A DNA stretch of 39,485 nucleotides from an uncultured Bacilli bacterium (GTDB lineage Bacteria; Bacillota_I; Bacilli_A; RF39; UBA660): the NCBI GenBank assembly GCA_944331805.1, contig CALVIS010000005.1, forward strand, positions 1-39,485. The letters are read 5' to 3'. A program made the position numbers and the translations under genes. This document shows, piece by piece, positions 7,895 through 16,933 of this stretch (the first letter of the stretch is position 1; the number at the start of each line of letters is the position of its first letter). The notes under the pieces were generated by a model that saw nothing but the letters and a program-made list of their open reading frames with translations, did not search any database and was not told where the DNA came from.

Positions 7895-8359
7895 CTATCT
7901 ATCTTTAGTCCATGAAAATTCATCTTTATCTTGATGCTTATATCCTATAATAGGAAATCTTGTATCATCATTATCTTTACTTATAAATACTTGAATATCA
8001 TAGTATGAAGTCTGGTCTTCTTCTAGATTATCAATAACAGATGAAGTTAAAGCTTTAGCAGGGTCTAGTTCTACATCATCATTAACAGTAATAAGAACAT
8101 TTAAAGTACGTCCTTTTATATCAGTAGATGCACTTTTTACTTCATCTCTATCTTCTAAAGATTTGATAATGTCATCTTGCTCATTATCAGTTATCTCTAC
8201 TTCTTCTATACCATCAAGTCTATCACCATAGATAGCAGTTCCTTCATTTGGAAAGAAGGTTAATTTAACTGCAAAAACTAAAATTACAAAGATTACACAG
8301 ATGATAAAGGCCACTACAGTAACCTTATTATTTTTAATAAAATTCTTCACATTTATCAC
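7895..8359 (-). CDS. Single-pass membrane-anchored protein of unknown function
   Basis: This 154-residue protein has a short cytoplasmic N-terminus, one membrane helix at about residues 13-33, and an extracellular domain of about 120 residues. The alternating pattern DEVKSASTDIKGRTLNVLI resembles small alpha/beta domains of envelope proteins, but I cannot assign a family. It sits between gatB (43 bp upstream) and the GGDEF gene (8 bp downstream), so it may be co-transcribed with either. A role tied to the GGDEF sensor is possible but unproven. Confidence 0.7.
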   Translation of the reverse strand: MINVKNFIKNNKVTVVAFIICVIFVILVFAVKLTFFPNEGTAIYGDRLDGIEEVEITDNEQDDIIKSLEDRDEVKSASTDIKGRTLNVLITVNDDVELDPAKALTSSVIDNLEEDQTSYYDIQVFISKDNDDTRFPIIGYKHQDKDEFSWTKDR

Positions 8360-8402
8360 TTCCTAGTATAATTATTATATAATATTATTTAAAAGTTAGC
8401 AA

Positions 8403-9821
8403 TTACTTATTTAGGGCATTAACTAATAAATCATTCGCTTTCTTAGGATTAACACTACCTTTAGTCTCTTTCATTACTTGGCCCATTAAGTATTTTAAGG
8501 CTCTATCATGACCAGATTTATAATCGTTTACACTATCAGGATTATTATCTATTACTTTAGTAATAATATCTTTTATAAAAGAATCATCAGTAATATTTTC
8601 AATATTAAATTCTTTCTTTAACTCATCTAATGTCTTATCCGTTTCCATTAAGGAATCTATTAGATCTTTAACGTTTTTATTAGATAGGTCTCCACTTTCT
8701 AAAGCTTCAATAACACTAACTAATTTTTCATATGAAAGATGTGTATCAGTTATTACTTTATTATGTTTATTTAAATATGATGAGATATCTGATAGTAATA
8801 AGTTTACTGCTGTTACATAGTTAGTCTTATAAGAAAGTAGTCCTAAGAAATAATCATTTAGTGGTCTATTATTAATTAGTTTTTCTATTTGTAAAGAAGA
8901 TAGGCCTACTTTGTTATATTTTTCTCTTAATTCATCAGGTAATAAAGGTAATGTACTTAAAGAATCATTAATAAACTCATCAGTAAGTTCTAAGTAAGGA
9001 ATATCTGGTTCGATAAAATAACGATAGTCATTACCTGTTTCTTTAACTCTCATTAGAATAGTCTTACCTTGCTTATCATCAAAACGTCTTGTTTCTTCTT
9101 TAATAGTCTCTCCATTATTTAACATTTCTTCTTGTCTTTTAATCTCATAGTCTATAGCAAGGCCAACATTATGAATAGAGCTTATATTTTTTATTTCTGT
9201 TTTAGTTCCAAAAGTATCATCTTTACTAATAGAGACATTAGAATCACATCTCATGCTTCCTTCTTCCATTTTACAGTCACTAATATTAGCATAGAATAAT
9301 AGTTCTTTTAATTTAGTAAGATAAGCCATTGCCTCTTTACTATTACTAATGCATGGTTTTGTTACTATTTCTATTAAAGGTACCCCTGCTCTATTAAAAT
9401 CAAGTAAACTAACACTACCGCGATGAGCACTCTTACAAGTATCTTCTTCAATATGCATCTCTTCTATTTCTATTTTTTTCTTAACACCATCTACTTCTAT
9501 TTCAACATAACCATTTCTACCTATAGGTGTTCTATTTTGAGTAATTTGATAGTTTTTAGGATTATCTGGATAAAAATAATTCTTTCTATCAAAGTGCATT
9601 TTACGAGTTATATCACAGTTTAAGACTTTACAAGCTCTAATGCCTTGTCTTATTACTTCCTTATTTATAGTAGGAAGAGTTCCAGGATACCCTAAATCAA
9701 TAACATTAACTGCTGTATTAGTAGCCATACCATAAGTATTAGCACTACTAGAAAACAATTTACTTTTACTTTTAACTTCAACATGTACTTCTATACCAAT
9801 TGTAGGAGTAAATTCACTCAT
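8403..9821 (-). CDS. gatB: Aspartyl/glutamyl-tRNA(Asn/Gln) amidotransferase subunit B
   Basis: GatB recognises misacylated Glu-tRNA(Gln) or Asp-tRNA(Asn) and phosphorylates the amino acid so that ammonia from GatA can amidate it. The N-terminal kinase part opens with PTIGIEVHVEVKSKSKLFS and contains the conserved NYFYPDNPKNYQITQ and DYRYFIEPDIPYLEL segments. The C-terminal YqeY-like tRNA-binding domain ends with KYLMGQVMKETKGSVNPKKA. The length of 472 residues is normal. Its ATG abuts the gatA stop codon directly, implying translational coupling in a gatC-gatA-gatB operon. Confidence 0.97.
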   Translation of the reverse strand: MSEFTPTIGIEVHVEVKSKSKLFSSSANTYGMATNTAVNVIDLGYPGTLPTINKEVIRQGIRACKVLNCDITRKMHFDRKNYFYPDNPKNYQITQNRTPIGRNGYVEIEVDGVKKKIEIEEMHIEEDTCKSAHRGSVSLLDFNRAGVPLIEIVTKPCISNSKEAMAYLTKLKELLFYANISDCKMEEGSMRCDSNVSISKDDTFGTKTEIKNISSIHNVGLAIDYEIKRQEEMLNNGETIKEETRRFDDKQGKTILMRVKETGNDYRYFIEPDIPYLELTDEFINDSLSTLPLLPDELREKYNKVGLSSLQIEKLINNRPLNDYFLGLLSYKTNYVTAVNLLLSDISSYLNKHNKVITDTHLSYEKLVSVIEALESGDLSNKNVKDLIDSLMETDKTLDELKKEFNIENITDDSFIKDIITKVIDNNPDSVNDYKSGHDRALKYLMGQVMKETKGSVNPKKANDLLVNALNK

Positions 9822-11240
9822 CTAAAGCACCTCCTCTATAAAGCTTGCAAGGCGATAAATAGTCGCTTCATCAAAGGCTTTACCTATTATATGTAGTCCA
9901 ATAGGCATACCTTCACTATTAGTACCAGCAGGAACAGATAAACCAGGAAGTCCTGCCATATTAACAGGTATTACTAAGACATCATCCATAAAGGATTTAT
10001 GAGGGTCATCTTTAGTAATTCCTAACATAGGAGCGACTCTTGTAGTAGTTGGTCCAATAATTAAATCATAGTCTTTAAAGATACGATTAAACTCTTTAGT
10101 AATATCATCACGTACCTTCAAAGCTTTATCATAATAAACTTTAGCATTTTCACCACTAAGTATATATGAACCTACCATGATTCTTCTTTTAACTTCATCA
10201 CCAAAGCCTTCTCCTCTTGTTTTAGTGTACATAGAATCAACATCATCTACATCACTTGCTCTAAATCCATAACGAATACCATCAAATCTTGCTAAATTAC
10301 TACTAGCTTCTGCCATAGCGATTATCTGATAAAGGTTAACTGCTGTATCTAAATATCGCATATCAACGACATCAACAACTGCACCGTTTTTCTCTAAATA
10401 AGAAATTACTTCTTTAATTCTTTTACTAATCTCTTCATCAACAATATCACTAACAAAGTATTTAGGTAAAGCTATCTTCATACCTTTAATATCTTCCCCA
10501 ATTAGTCTTGTAAAGTCTTCTTTCTCTTTTTTTACACTAGTAAGGTCTTTTTCATCTTCACCTACTAAGATATTTAAAAGCAAAGCATTTTCATAAACAG
10601 TTCTAGTCATCGGTCCTATTTGATCAAGACTTGATGCAAAGGCAACTAATCCATAACGTGATACTCTTCCATAAGTTGGTTTCATTCCCACTATTCCTGT
10701 ATAACTTGATGGTTGTCTAATACTTCCACCTGTATCACTACCAAGGGCAAGAGGAACTAAGGAACCTGCAACTGCACTAGCACTTCCACCTGAACTTCCA
10801 CCACTAACACGTCTTTTATCATGAGGATTAAGTGGTGCACCAAAGTAACTTGTCTCACTAGTAGAACCCATAGCAAATTCATCCATGTTAGTCTTACCAA
10901 TGATTAGCATTTTCTTATCTTTAATTTTTTCTACAACCGTTGCATCATATATAGGTATAAAATTATCTAAGATATGTGAGGCACAGGTTGTTCTTAAGTC
11001 TTTAGTTACAATATTATCTTTAACAGCGATAGGAATACCAAAGAAGATATTATTAGGATCTACTTCACCTAAGTCTTTCGCTTCTTCTCTTACTTTATCA
11101 TTTATAGTAATAAAGGCATTTAAATCTTTATTCTCTTCTATTCTTTTTAATGCTTCTTCTACTAAATCAAGAGGAGTTATTTTTTTATCTACTAATAACT
11201 CATGTATTTCTTTAATACTTAAATCTAAATATTTACTCAT
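9822..11240 (-). CDS. gatA: Aspartyl/glutamyl-tRNA(Asn/Gln) amidotransferase subunit A
   Basis: GatA is the glutaminase subunit of GatCAB and belongs to the amidase-signature family. The catalytic Ser-cisSer-Lys elements are visible: the lysine in AVKDNI, the Gly/Ser-rich signature VSGGSSGGSASAVA near residues 147-160, and the nucleophile region LGSDTGGSIRQPSS just after it. The length (472 residues) is standard. The gene overlaps gatC by 8 bp upstream and is joined end to end with gatB downstream. Its presence suggests that Gln-tRNA and/or Asn-tRNA is made by the indirect route; no GlnRS or AsnRS is visible in the window. Confidence 0.97.
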   Translation of the reverse strand: MSKYLDLSIKEIHELLVDKKITPLDLVEEALKRIEENKDLNAFITINDKVREEAKDLGEVDPNNIFFGIPIAVKDNIVTKDLRTTCASHILDNFIPIYDATVVEKIKDKKMLIIGKTNMDEFAMGSTSETSYFGAPLNPHDKRRVSGGSSGGSASAVAGSLVPLALGSDTGGSIRQPSSYTGIVGMKPTYGRVSRYGLVAFASSLDQIGPMTRTVYENALLLNILVGEDEKDLTSVKKEKEDFTRLIGEDIKGMKIALPKYFVSDIVDEEISKRIKEVISYLEKNGAVVDVVDMRYLDTAVNLYQIIAMAEASSNLARFDGIRYGFRASDVDDVDSMYTKTRGEGFGDEVKRRIMVGSYILSGENAKVYYDKALKVRDDITKEFNRIFKDYDLIIGPTTTRVAPMLGITKDDPHKSFMDDVLVIPVNMAGLPGLSVPAGTNSEGMPIGLHIIGKAFDEATIYRLASFIEEVL

Positions 11241-11526
11241 TAATCATCACCGGCACTTCTATAAAACTTCCATTCTTTTTAGGAGCATTTATTGTCGCTT
11301 CTTTTGCACTTAACATATCTCCTACAACATCTTCTCTTAATCTAGTATTCTCTTCTATTGGTGTATACATCATTTCATCATCATAATCTTTTACATCTTT
11401 TATCTTATCTATATCATCCATTAGTACTTTAAGTTCTCCTCTAAACTTCTCTATTTCTTCTTCAGTTAAAGAAATACGAGCTAGATGGGCAACATGTAGT
11501 ACTTCTTCTTTACTTAATTTATCCAT
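11233..11526 (-). CDS. gatC: Aspartyl/glutamyl-tRNA(Asn/Gln) amidotransferase subunit C
   Basis: GatC is the small subunit that wraps around GatA and stabilises the GatAB interface. The 97-residue protein shows the expected start LSKEEVLHVAHLARISLTEE followed by FRGELKVLMDDIDKI, and the conserved LREDVVGD near the C-terminus. A strong ribosome site (AAAGGAGG) lies before the ATG. It is the first gene of the gat operon, preceded by an extended -10 promoter at 11552-11557, and overlaps gatA by 8 bp. Confidence 0.96.
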   Translation of the reverse strand: MDKLSKEEVLHVAHLARISLTEEEIEKFRGELKVLMDDIDKIKDVKDYDDEMMYTPIEENTRLREDVVGDMLSAKEATINAPKKNGSFIEVPVMINE

Positions 11527-11551
11527 AATTCCTCCTTTTTCTTACTAGCTT

Positions 11552-11557
11552 AGTATA
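11552..11557 (-). promoter_or_regulatory. Extended -10 of the gatCAB promoter
   Basis: Minus strand TATACT preceded by TGG (extended -10), with only a T-rich -35 region that coincides with the terminator tail of the upstream gene. Transcription would start near 11545, about 20 bases before gatC. Confidence 0.5.
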
Positions 11558-11572
11558 CCACAGATTAAAAAC

Positions 11573-11600
11573 AAAAAAAAGTAATAGTAACACTACTACT
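11573..11600 (-). terminator. Terminator of the 12312/11599 gene pair
   Basis: Minus-strand arms AGTAGTAG (11600-11593) and CTATTACT (11587-11580) with a 5-nt loop form an 8-bp stem with one G-U pair. A run of eight T follows. It starts at the stop codon of the preceding gene. Confidence 0.8.
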
Positions 11601-12300
11601 AATCTTTATTTAACTTACTTACTAATACTTTCTTTATAGCTTTAGATTTTTCCATATCTTCTATACTTCTTCTTTTATCTAATATGGTTAAATAAGGGTA
11701 TACTTCTTCTACTAAAGTCTCAACTAATCTAACATTATAATCTTTATCAAAAGTAATACCATCATTTTCTTTTATCTTAATATATCTATCTTGTAACTGA
11801 CTATAAAAGCCATCTGCTTCTAAACTATCAGGATTGATAAGCATAGTTAATTTATCTGTTGTTTCTCCTTCAGTTATTGTTTTAATTCCAAGTAGTAATT
11901 CTTCATTGTTGTCAAGATTAGTTTTAACAACTTTTAAATTGCTATCACTAAAATATTTCCCACTTTTACAATTATATAATGTGGTAGTTTGATCATGTTT
12001 ATCTGAATTATAAGGAATATTTTCTAAAATAAAAGTATCTCTTATAATTATATTAGGTAAATCTAACTCTGTAAAATCTTGTTTATAAATAATGTTATTT
12101 CCTGTCTTATAATAATCAAAAACTTCAAAATGCCATTCAGGTCCTGCTGAAATTGAAACAAATCTATTATCACTAAGCTGCCTTAAATACTTAAGACATA
12201 AAAAGTCCAAAACTTTATTATCATCCTTATCATATAATCTTATAATATTATGTTCACTTATATTTTTTATTTTATATTTATCAGAAATATGTATTTCCAT
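11599..12300 (-). CDS. Unknown protein, second gene of a pair
   Basis: I do not recognise this 233-residue protein. It is soluble, with a beta-rich first two thirds that repeats short strands separated by turns (KNISEHNIIRLYDKDDN, then SAGPEWHFEVFDYY) and a helical, basic C-terminus. That pattern might be a beta-propeller fragment or beta-sandwich, but no repeat unit is clear. It follows the gene at 12312 by 11 bases, shares its opening MEI, and ends at a strong terminator, so the two genes form one unit. Confidence 0.7.
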   Translation of the reverse strand: MEIHISDKYKIKNISEHNIIRLYDKDDNKVLDFLCLKYLRQLSDNRFVSISAGPEWHFEVFDYYKTGNNIIYKQDFTELDLPNIIIRDTFILENIPYNSDKHDQTTTLYNCKSGKYFSDSNLKVVKTNLDNNEELLLGIKTITEGETTDKLTMLINPDSLEADGFYSQLQDRYIKIKENDGITFDKDYNVRLVETLVEEVYPYLTILDKRRSIEDMEKSKAIKKVLVSKLNKD

Positions 12301-12311
12301 AATCTTCTCCT

Positions 12312-13010
12312 TTACTTATTTATTATATTTATTTTACTACCTAATTTTAAAACTCTTTCGTTAGATTTCGCCATTTCCTCTTTTCTATGATACTCTTCTT
12401 CTATCTGTTTTTCAAGGAAATACTTATTACTAAACAAATTACTAAAATCACTCTTAATTATTCGATTTAACTCTTCTTTAATTAAATCTTCTTTAGAATA
12501 AACTTCTCTATATTCAAAATTAAAAACTTGTAAATACTCCCTTAAGTACTTTTGATATTTATCTATATTATCACTATTTAAGAAACTAGCAATTTTATCA
12601 AAGGTAACAATATTAGTAGGAAATGTTAGTCCATATAGACTTTCTTGATAAGTTATAGAATTAGTATTAATTTGGTTAAATAACTGTAAATAAGACTGAT
12701 GATTATAATCAATAGGAGTTAAATATTCTATAAATTCATCTTCTAGCATAGTATCTTTAAACATATAAAATGGTTTTTCCTTCTTTTCTTCACTTCTTGT
12801 TTTTAAATCAGAAAAAATCATTTTCAAATCATTATCTTCAAAGAAAGGCAATTTACTATTAATAGAATTATAAAGTTCTTTAGAAGCCTCACATTTTAAA
12901 CTATCAGAAATGTTTTTTATAACTAAATTAAAATCACTTTCTAAATAACTAATGTTATATAAACTTAAAACTCCTTTATTAGGTAAATAAAATTCTTTTC
13001 TAATTTCCAT
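12312..13010 (-). CDS. Unknown protein, first gene of a pair
   Basis: This 232-residue protein is unrecognised. It has no signal peptide or membrane segment. The composition is helical and charged, with frequent Asn/Asp/Phe/Tyr, and the C-terminal 60 residues (EEEYHRKEEMAKSNERVLKL) look coiled. A purine-rich ribosome site (AAAAGGAGAAAATC) precedes the ATG. It is probably translated together with the gene at 11599. Base composition is like the neighbourhood, giving no sign of recent transfer. Confidence 0.7.
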   Translation of the reverse strand: MEIRKEFYLPNKGVLSLYNISYLESDFNLVIKNISDSLKCEASKELYNSINSKLPFFEDNDLKMIFSDLKTRSEEKKEKPFYMFKDTMLEDEFIEYLTPIDYNHQSYLQLFNQINTNSITYQESLYGLTFPTNIVTFDKIASFLNSDNIDKYQKYLREYLQVFNFEYREVYSKEDLIKEELNRIIKSDFSNLFSNKYFLEKQIEEEYHRKEEMAKSNERVLKLGSKINIINK

Positions 13011-13053
13011 GATTTTCTCCTTTTATTTATAAATATCCATTATACCGTTTCTA

Positions 13054-13294
13054 TTACTTAATAATATTTGATACTCTTTTTAAAACTTCTTTATTTTCAA
13101 CGATTTCTTCTATATCTTCATACTCACTTAACTCTGTAAAATCATCTATAGAGTGAATGTAACTACGTTTAGCTGTTACCACCATCTACACTACAACTAC
13201 CGCATTTACAACTAACAAAGTCGTGAGTGTGTTTTGAAACTATAATATCTTGACACAAATTACACTTTATTGAGTTTTTAGTAATTCTTTTCAT
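13054..13294 (-). pseudogene. Small zinc-ribbon protein (DUF7695-like), frameshifted
   Basis: Reading from the ATG at 13294 (ribosome site GAGGTG) gives MKRITKNSIKCNLCQDII, then SKHTHDFVSCKCGSCSVDGG, then NS and a stop at 13169. The motif CxxC...H...CxCG...VDGG matches a small family of unknown function (as I recall it, DUF7695) which normally continues past VDGG. Dropping one A just after VDGG restores the frame: TAKRSYIHSIDDFTELSEYE and on to a stop at 13054, for 79 residues. A one-base insertion therefore splits the gene. It may be a true pseudogene, a sequencing error, or, less likely, programmed +1 frameshifting. It fills most of the otherwise empty 337-bp gap. Confidence 0.65.
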
Positions 13295-13347
13295 TTCTTA
13301 ACACCTCATTTAATATTTATATTGTAAATAAAATATTTATTCTAAAA

Positions 13348-14466
13348 TTAATTATATACATACCCTTCTCCATTTATTTTAATTATTTTTCCTCTTTTCT
13401 TTAAAACCTTTGAATATATTCTAGTATGTTCTTCAATTTTTTCAGGACTTAATTGTGGAAAAGAATTTGAATTAATAAAAGGAGAATTAGTATATCTATT
13501 TATATCTACCCTATATGGATCTAATTGTTCTAACACATCCAAAGTTCTTTTTACATCTTCTATATTTTCAGTAGGAAAGCCAGAGATAATATTCAAATAT
13601 AATTTTTTATATTGATATTTTCTTATATTTGTTACAAACTCAATTATCTCATCACTTGTAAACCCTTTCCTAATAAGGTTTAATATTCTATCACTACCTG
13701 ATTCTAGCGATCCACATAGTTCTATAACTTTTGAACTTTCTCTAATGTATTTTTCAAAATCGTTTTTTATAGCATCTTTAAACGAAAAACCAGATAAACT
13801 AACACTTTTAATATTCTTTTTGTCCTCTAAATATTTAATTAATTCTTTTAGCATATAATCATTATAAAGATCAAGACCATATTGACATATATTTGTTGCT
13901 TTTAAAATAAGTTCTGAATAATTTTGTTCGTCTATAATATCAATATATTCTTTAACCTCATTTATATCAGCACTTTTTAAAGGCATTTTTTGAAAACTTA
14001 CCTTACAAAAAGAACAATTATTTTGACATCCTGTCGCTAAATACATTACTGCTGTTTTTCCGTCTCCATAAACAAATCCAAAATCATTCTCATCTAAATC
14101 GCCATAAAAATCTTTTGAAATTAACTTAAGTAACATATTAGGCTTAGTATTAGGAATAATATAATCTATATGTTTATTTAGCCATTTTTTATAAGTATTT
14201 AATTCAGGATTATCTATAAACTCTCTAGTAAGGCATCCTGTTAAATAAACTTCTGCTTTCTCTTTTTTATCTTTTAATACAGAACTAATATAGTTAAGAG
14301 TGTATAAAATATGAAATTTTGTACAACTACAAGTACTAGCAAAAATTATTTTATCTGCTTCTTTAACATTATCAGTAATTTGGAAATTTTCTAATAATTT
14401 ATTATATATATATGTATATTGATAATTTAAACCACAATTTAAATTATTTCCAATAAAAATTTTCAT
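13348..14466 (-). CDS. MiaB-like radical SAM methylthiotransferase family protein, no TRAM domain
   Basis: The N-terminal UPF0004-type domain keeps all three cluster cysteines at Cys11, Cys46 and Cys78, positions like those of MiaB. The radical SAM motif CxxxCxxC is CQNNCSFC (Cys147, Cys151, Cys154). So both [4Fe-4S] sites needed for methylthiolation of tRNA (or a protein) appear present. The protein ends at 372 residues, soon after the radical SAM barrel, without the usual C-terminal TRAM RNA-binding domain. The ATG at 14466 is chosen because an upstream extension lies inside the preceding gene. Its start overlaps the U32 gene by 23 bp, suggesting coupled expression and a shared RNA-modification theme. 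The target is unknown. Confidence 0.75.
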   Translation of the reverse strand: MKIFIGNNLNCGLNYQYTYIYNKLLENFQITDNVKEADKIIFASTCSCTKFHILYTLNYISSVLKDKKEKAEVYLTGCLTREFIDNPELNTYKKWLNKHIDYIIPNTKPNMLLKLISKDFYGDLDENDFGFVYGDGKTAVMYLATGCQNNCSFCKVSFQKMPLKSADINEVKEYIDIIDEQNYSELILKATNICQYGLDLYNDYMLKELIKYLEDKKNIKSVSLSGFSFKDAIKNDFEKYIRESSKVIELCGSLESGSDRILNLIRKGFTSDEIIEFVTNIRKYQYKKLYLNIISGFPTENIEDVKRTLDVLEQLDPYRVDINRYTNSPFINSNSFPQLSPEKIEEHTRIYSKVLKKRGKIIKINGEGYVYN

Positions 14467-16450
14467 AACTTTCCCCCGTAAAATAAACATTATTATAACT
14501 AAATTCTTTCTCATCTAGATTAAGACTATAACTAGAATTAATATGAGTACATCTTCCATCAAAATATACTTTAAATTTATCATTTTTAACATTAACTAAA
14601 GTATAAGTAGTATCTTTATCTATATTTAGAATATTACCTTTAATAAGCATTACTTCTACATATCCCTTAATTTTAATAATTAATGGAATATTCCCAAATC
14701 TTTTTCTAATAGATTCTATTAATTCTTTTAACTCTATATTATTAAGTTCTACTGATAAAGTAACTGCTTTATACCCTAACTTATAAAGGTAATAAGCAGT
14801 ATATGAATTAAAGACATTTAAATGATATGATGCTATTACATTAGTAGTAGGTTTAAATAGATTACTAACAACACTTTTATCTTTTAAGACATCTTTAATA
14901 TAGAAAGGATTTCTTTCTACTTCCATATAATTATCTAAATCTATTATCTCTTTAGTATTTATCTTATCAAAAGTAACTTCATTAATAACAGGATCTTTAT
15001 AATCATTAAGACGTTCTCCAATTAATCTTTCAGATAAAGTTCTTCTTGCAATATTTAAGTCCCCTATTCTAATAAAAATATTATCATCCATATCTATAGA
15101 TATATGCTTTGCCACAAATGGAGTATTACCTAGTTTTTCTAACTGACTAATTAATCTTTCTTTAGATATAGGATTATTAATAGATTTCTCCACTACATTA
15201 CCAGTATAAGTAACAGTATGAGATAAATCACTAAAACTTAAAGTGAACACTTCCCCACCCTTTGCTTTCACATCTATATTAATAGGAACTTTTCTTGTAA
15301 TAGTAAAGTCAGTTATTTCAAGAGATTTATCAGTAGTCTTTCTAACTTCATCTAAACTAGTTAACTTAACTTTATTATCTACTTCAACTATTTGTTTAGG
15401 ATTTCCTTTATTTATTAAATTATCTTTTAGATCATATAGATAATTAACAATCATTCCTTTATTACTTTCTCTAAATCTAATACCATCGCCTTGTAATAGA
15501 GGTCTATCTAATTCTATTCTAATTCTCTCATCATTAACATCTATAACTTTACCCAAACGACTTCCTAAATGATTAGGACTTTTCTTATTTATTAAATCTT
15601 CATCATTAAATAAATGTCCTTTAGTAAAACCTCTATAAAACATACTCTTTAAGTCTTCTAAATCCTTAGTAGTTAATTCTTCGTCATCAAGTATTTTACG
15701 ATAATACTTTGTAATAAAACCTACATAAGATGGACTTTTCATTCTTCCTTCTATCTTAAGACTAACAACATTACTAGGTAGAGTCTTTATATCTAATGAT
15801 GTATTTAACTCTTTCATTGATAATAAATATCCTTCATCTATTAGAGTTTTATCTTTATATAATTTATAAGGTAATCTACAACTACCAACACATTCTCCTC
15901 TATTACCACTTCTACCACCTAGCATAGAGCTAAAGAGGCAATTACCAGAATAACTTACACATAAGGCTCCATGAATAAAGACTTCTATTTCAATAGGAAT
16001 ATCTATTTTCTTAATCTCATCTATACTCATCTCTCTTGGAAGTACTACTCGTTTTACTCCCATTTCATATAAAAGTTTAATAGTCTCATAACTACTACTA
16101 TTAACTTGAGTTGAAGCATGAATTGTAAGATTAGGATACTTTTCTAAACATAGAGAAATCATTCCAAAGTCTTGCATAAGAATGGCATCTACACCTAAAT
16201 TATATAAAAACTCTACTTCTTTAAGAAAATCCTCTACTTCACTTTCCTTTACTAAAGTATTCATAGTAACATATATTTTTACACCATATATTTTACCAAG
16301 TTTTAAAACTGTTTTTAACTCTTCATCAGTAAAATTCTTAGCATAACTTCTTGCACCAAACATTTTACCTGATAAATATATAGCATCGGCCCTGCTTTCT
16401 AAGGCTATATAAAATGAATTTATATCTCCAGCTGGTACTAATAGTTCCAT
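14444..16450 (-). CDS. Peptidase U32 family protein, RlhA/TrhP-like hydroxylation factor
   Basis: The TIM-barrel start MELLVPAGDINSFYIALESR, the motif HASTQVN near residue 130 and the Cys-rich segment (ALCVSYSGNC, then GECVGSCRLPY, about 165-200) are diagnostic of the U32 family. The four cysteines fit the iron-sulfur site described for RlhA. RlhA and TrhP install 5-hydroxycytidine in 23S rRNA and 5-hydroxyuridine in tRNA; the historical name peptidase reflects collagenase-like members. At about 668 residues with a long C-terminal region (DUF3656-like) it resembles RlhA more than short TrhP. Several ATGs are possible: 16450 matches family starts, 16456 and 16486 lie upstream. The ribosome site is weak. 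Confidence 0.85.
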   Translation of the reverse strand: MELLVPAGDINSFYIALESRADAIYLSGKMFGARSYAKNFTDEELKTVLKLGKIYGVKIYVTMNTLVKESEVEDFLKEVEFLYNLGVDAILMQDFGMISLCLEKYPNLTIHASTQVNSSSYETIKLLYEMGVKRVVLPREMSIDEIKKIDIPIEIEVFIHGALCVSYSGNCLFSSMLGGRSGNRGECVGSCRLPYKLYKDKTLIDEGYLLSMKELNTSLDIKTLPSNVVSLKIEGRMKSPSYVGFITKYYRKILDDEELTTKDLEDLKSMFYRGFTKGHLFNDEDLINKKSPNHLGSRLGKVIDVNDERIRIELDRPLLQGDGIRFRESNKGMIVNYLYDLKDNLINKGNPKQIVEVDNKVKLTSLDEVRKTTDKSLEITDFTITRKVPINIDVKAKGGEVFTLSFSDLSHTVTYTGNVVEKSINNPISKERLISQLEKLGNTPFVAKHISIDMDDNIFIRIGDLNIARRTLSERLIGERLNDYKDPVINEVTFDKINTKEIIDLDNYMEVERNPFYIKDVLKDKSVVSNLFKPTTNVIASYHLNVFNSYTAYYLYKLGYKAVTLSVELNNIELKELIESIRKRFGNIPLIIKIKGYVEVMLIKGNILNIDKDTTYTLVNVKNDKFKVYFDGRCTHINSSYSLNLDEKEFSYNNVYFTGESYENFYWK

Positions 16451-16525
16451 AAACATCACTGTCTTTCTATTAATATTTAAATACATTTATATCATACAAG
16501 ATATTAATGGTTTAGACAAGAAAAA

Positions 16526-16549
16526 AGTACTAAGTGTTATCTTAATACT
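16526..16549 (-). terminator. Terminator of the small membrane protein gene
   Basis: Minus-strand arms AGTATTAAG (16549-16541) and CTTAGTACT (16534-16526) form a 9-bp stem with one G-U pair and a 6-nt loop, followed by TTTTTCTTG. Confidence 0.75.
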
Positions 16550-16565
16550 TTTTATCAAAAAATTA

Positions 16566-16880
16566 TTATTTCATTTTTCTTACTTTATCTTCTGCTTTAT
16601 CTATTCCTATAGCAGCACCTATTGTAGCAATAGTAGTACCTAGAGCAGTAGCACCAGGCAAAGTTCCTATAGCACTGTATACATTATTAACAAAATCACC
16701 AACAAAAGTAGCATCATCCATTCTAATATTCATTCCAAAAACATTACTTGCTACAGCAATACCAATAGGTATAGCGGATATTGCTACTCCTGCAACTGCT
16801 CCTTTAATAGCATAATTCTTCTTCAAATCTTTCTCATATATTTCTAAATTAGAAACTTTATTTTCTTCAGAATTTTTCAT
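16566..16880 (-). CDS. Small two-helix membrane protein of unknown function
   Basis: The 104-residue protein has a charged N-terminus (1-25), a Gly/Ala-rich helix at about 26-46 (GAVAGVAISAIPIGIAVA), a short loop, and a second Gly/Ala-rich helix at about 72-92, then a basic tail. Gly-rich helices of this kind occur in small membrane proteins and some bacteriocin-like peptides, but there is no leader, double-glycine site or transporter nearby to support the latter. It stands alone, with a GGGGGAATAA ribosome site and its own terminator. Confidence 0.7.
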   Translation of the reverse strand: MKNSEENKVSNLEIYEKDLKKNYAIKGAVAGVAISAIPIGIAVASNVFGMNIRMDDATFVGDFVNNVYSAIGTLPGATALGTTIATIGAAIGIDKAEDKVRKMK

Positions 16881-16933
16881 AAATTATTCCCCCTTTATTA
16901 AAGTGACTATATTATAACTTTTTCTTATTAAAA

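Noticed and set aside
10885-11313. Plus-strand frame of 142 residues over gatA/gatC
   Set aside because: It lies fully inside two certain genes on the other strand.
16566-16880. Bacteriocin
   Set aside because: Gly/Ala-rich helices alone are insufficient; no leader, processing site, immunity or export gene is nearby.
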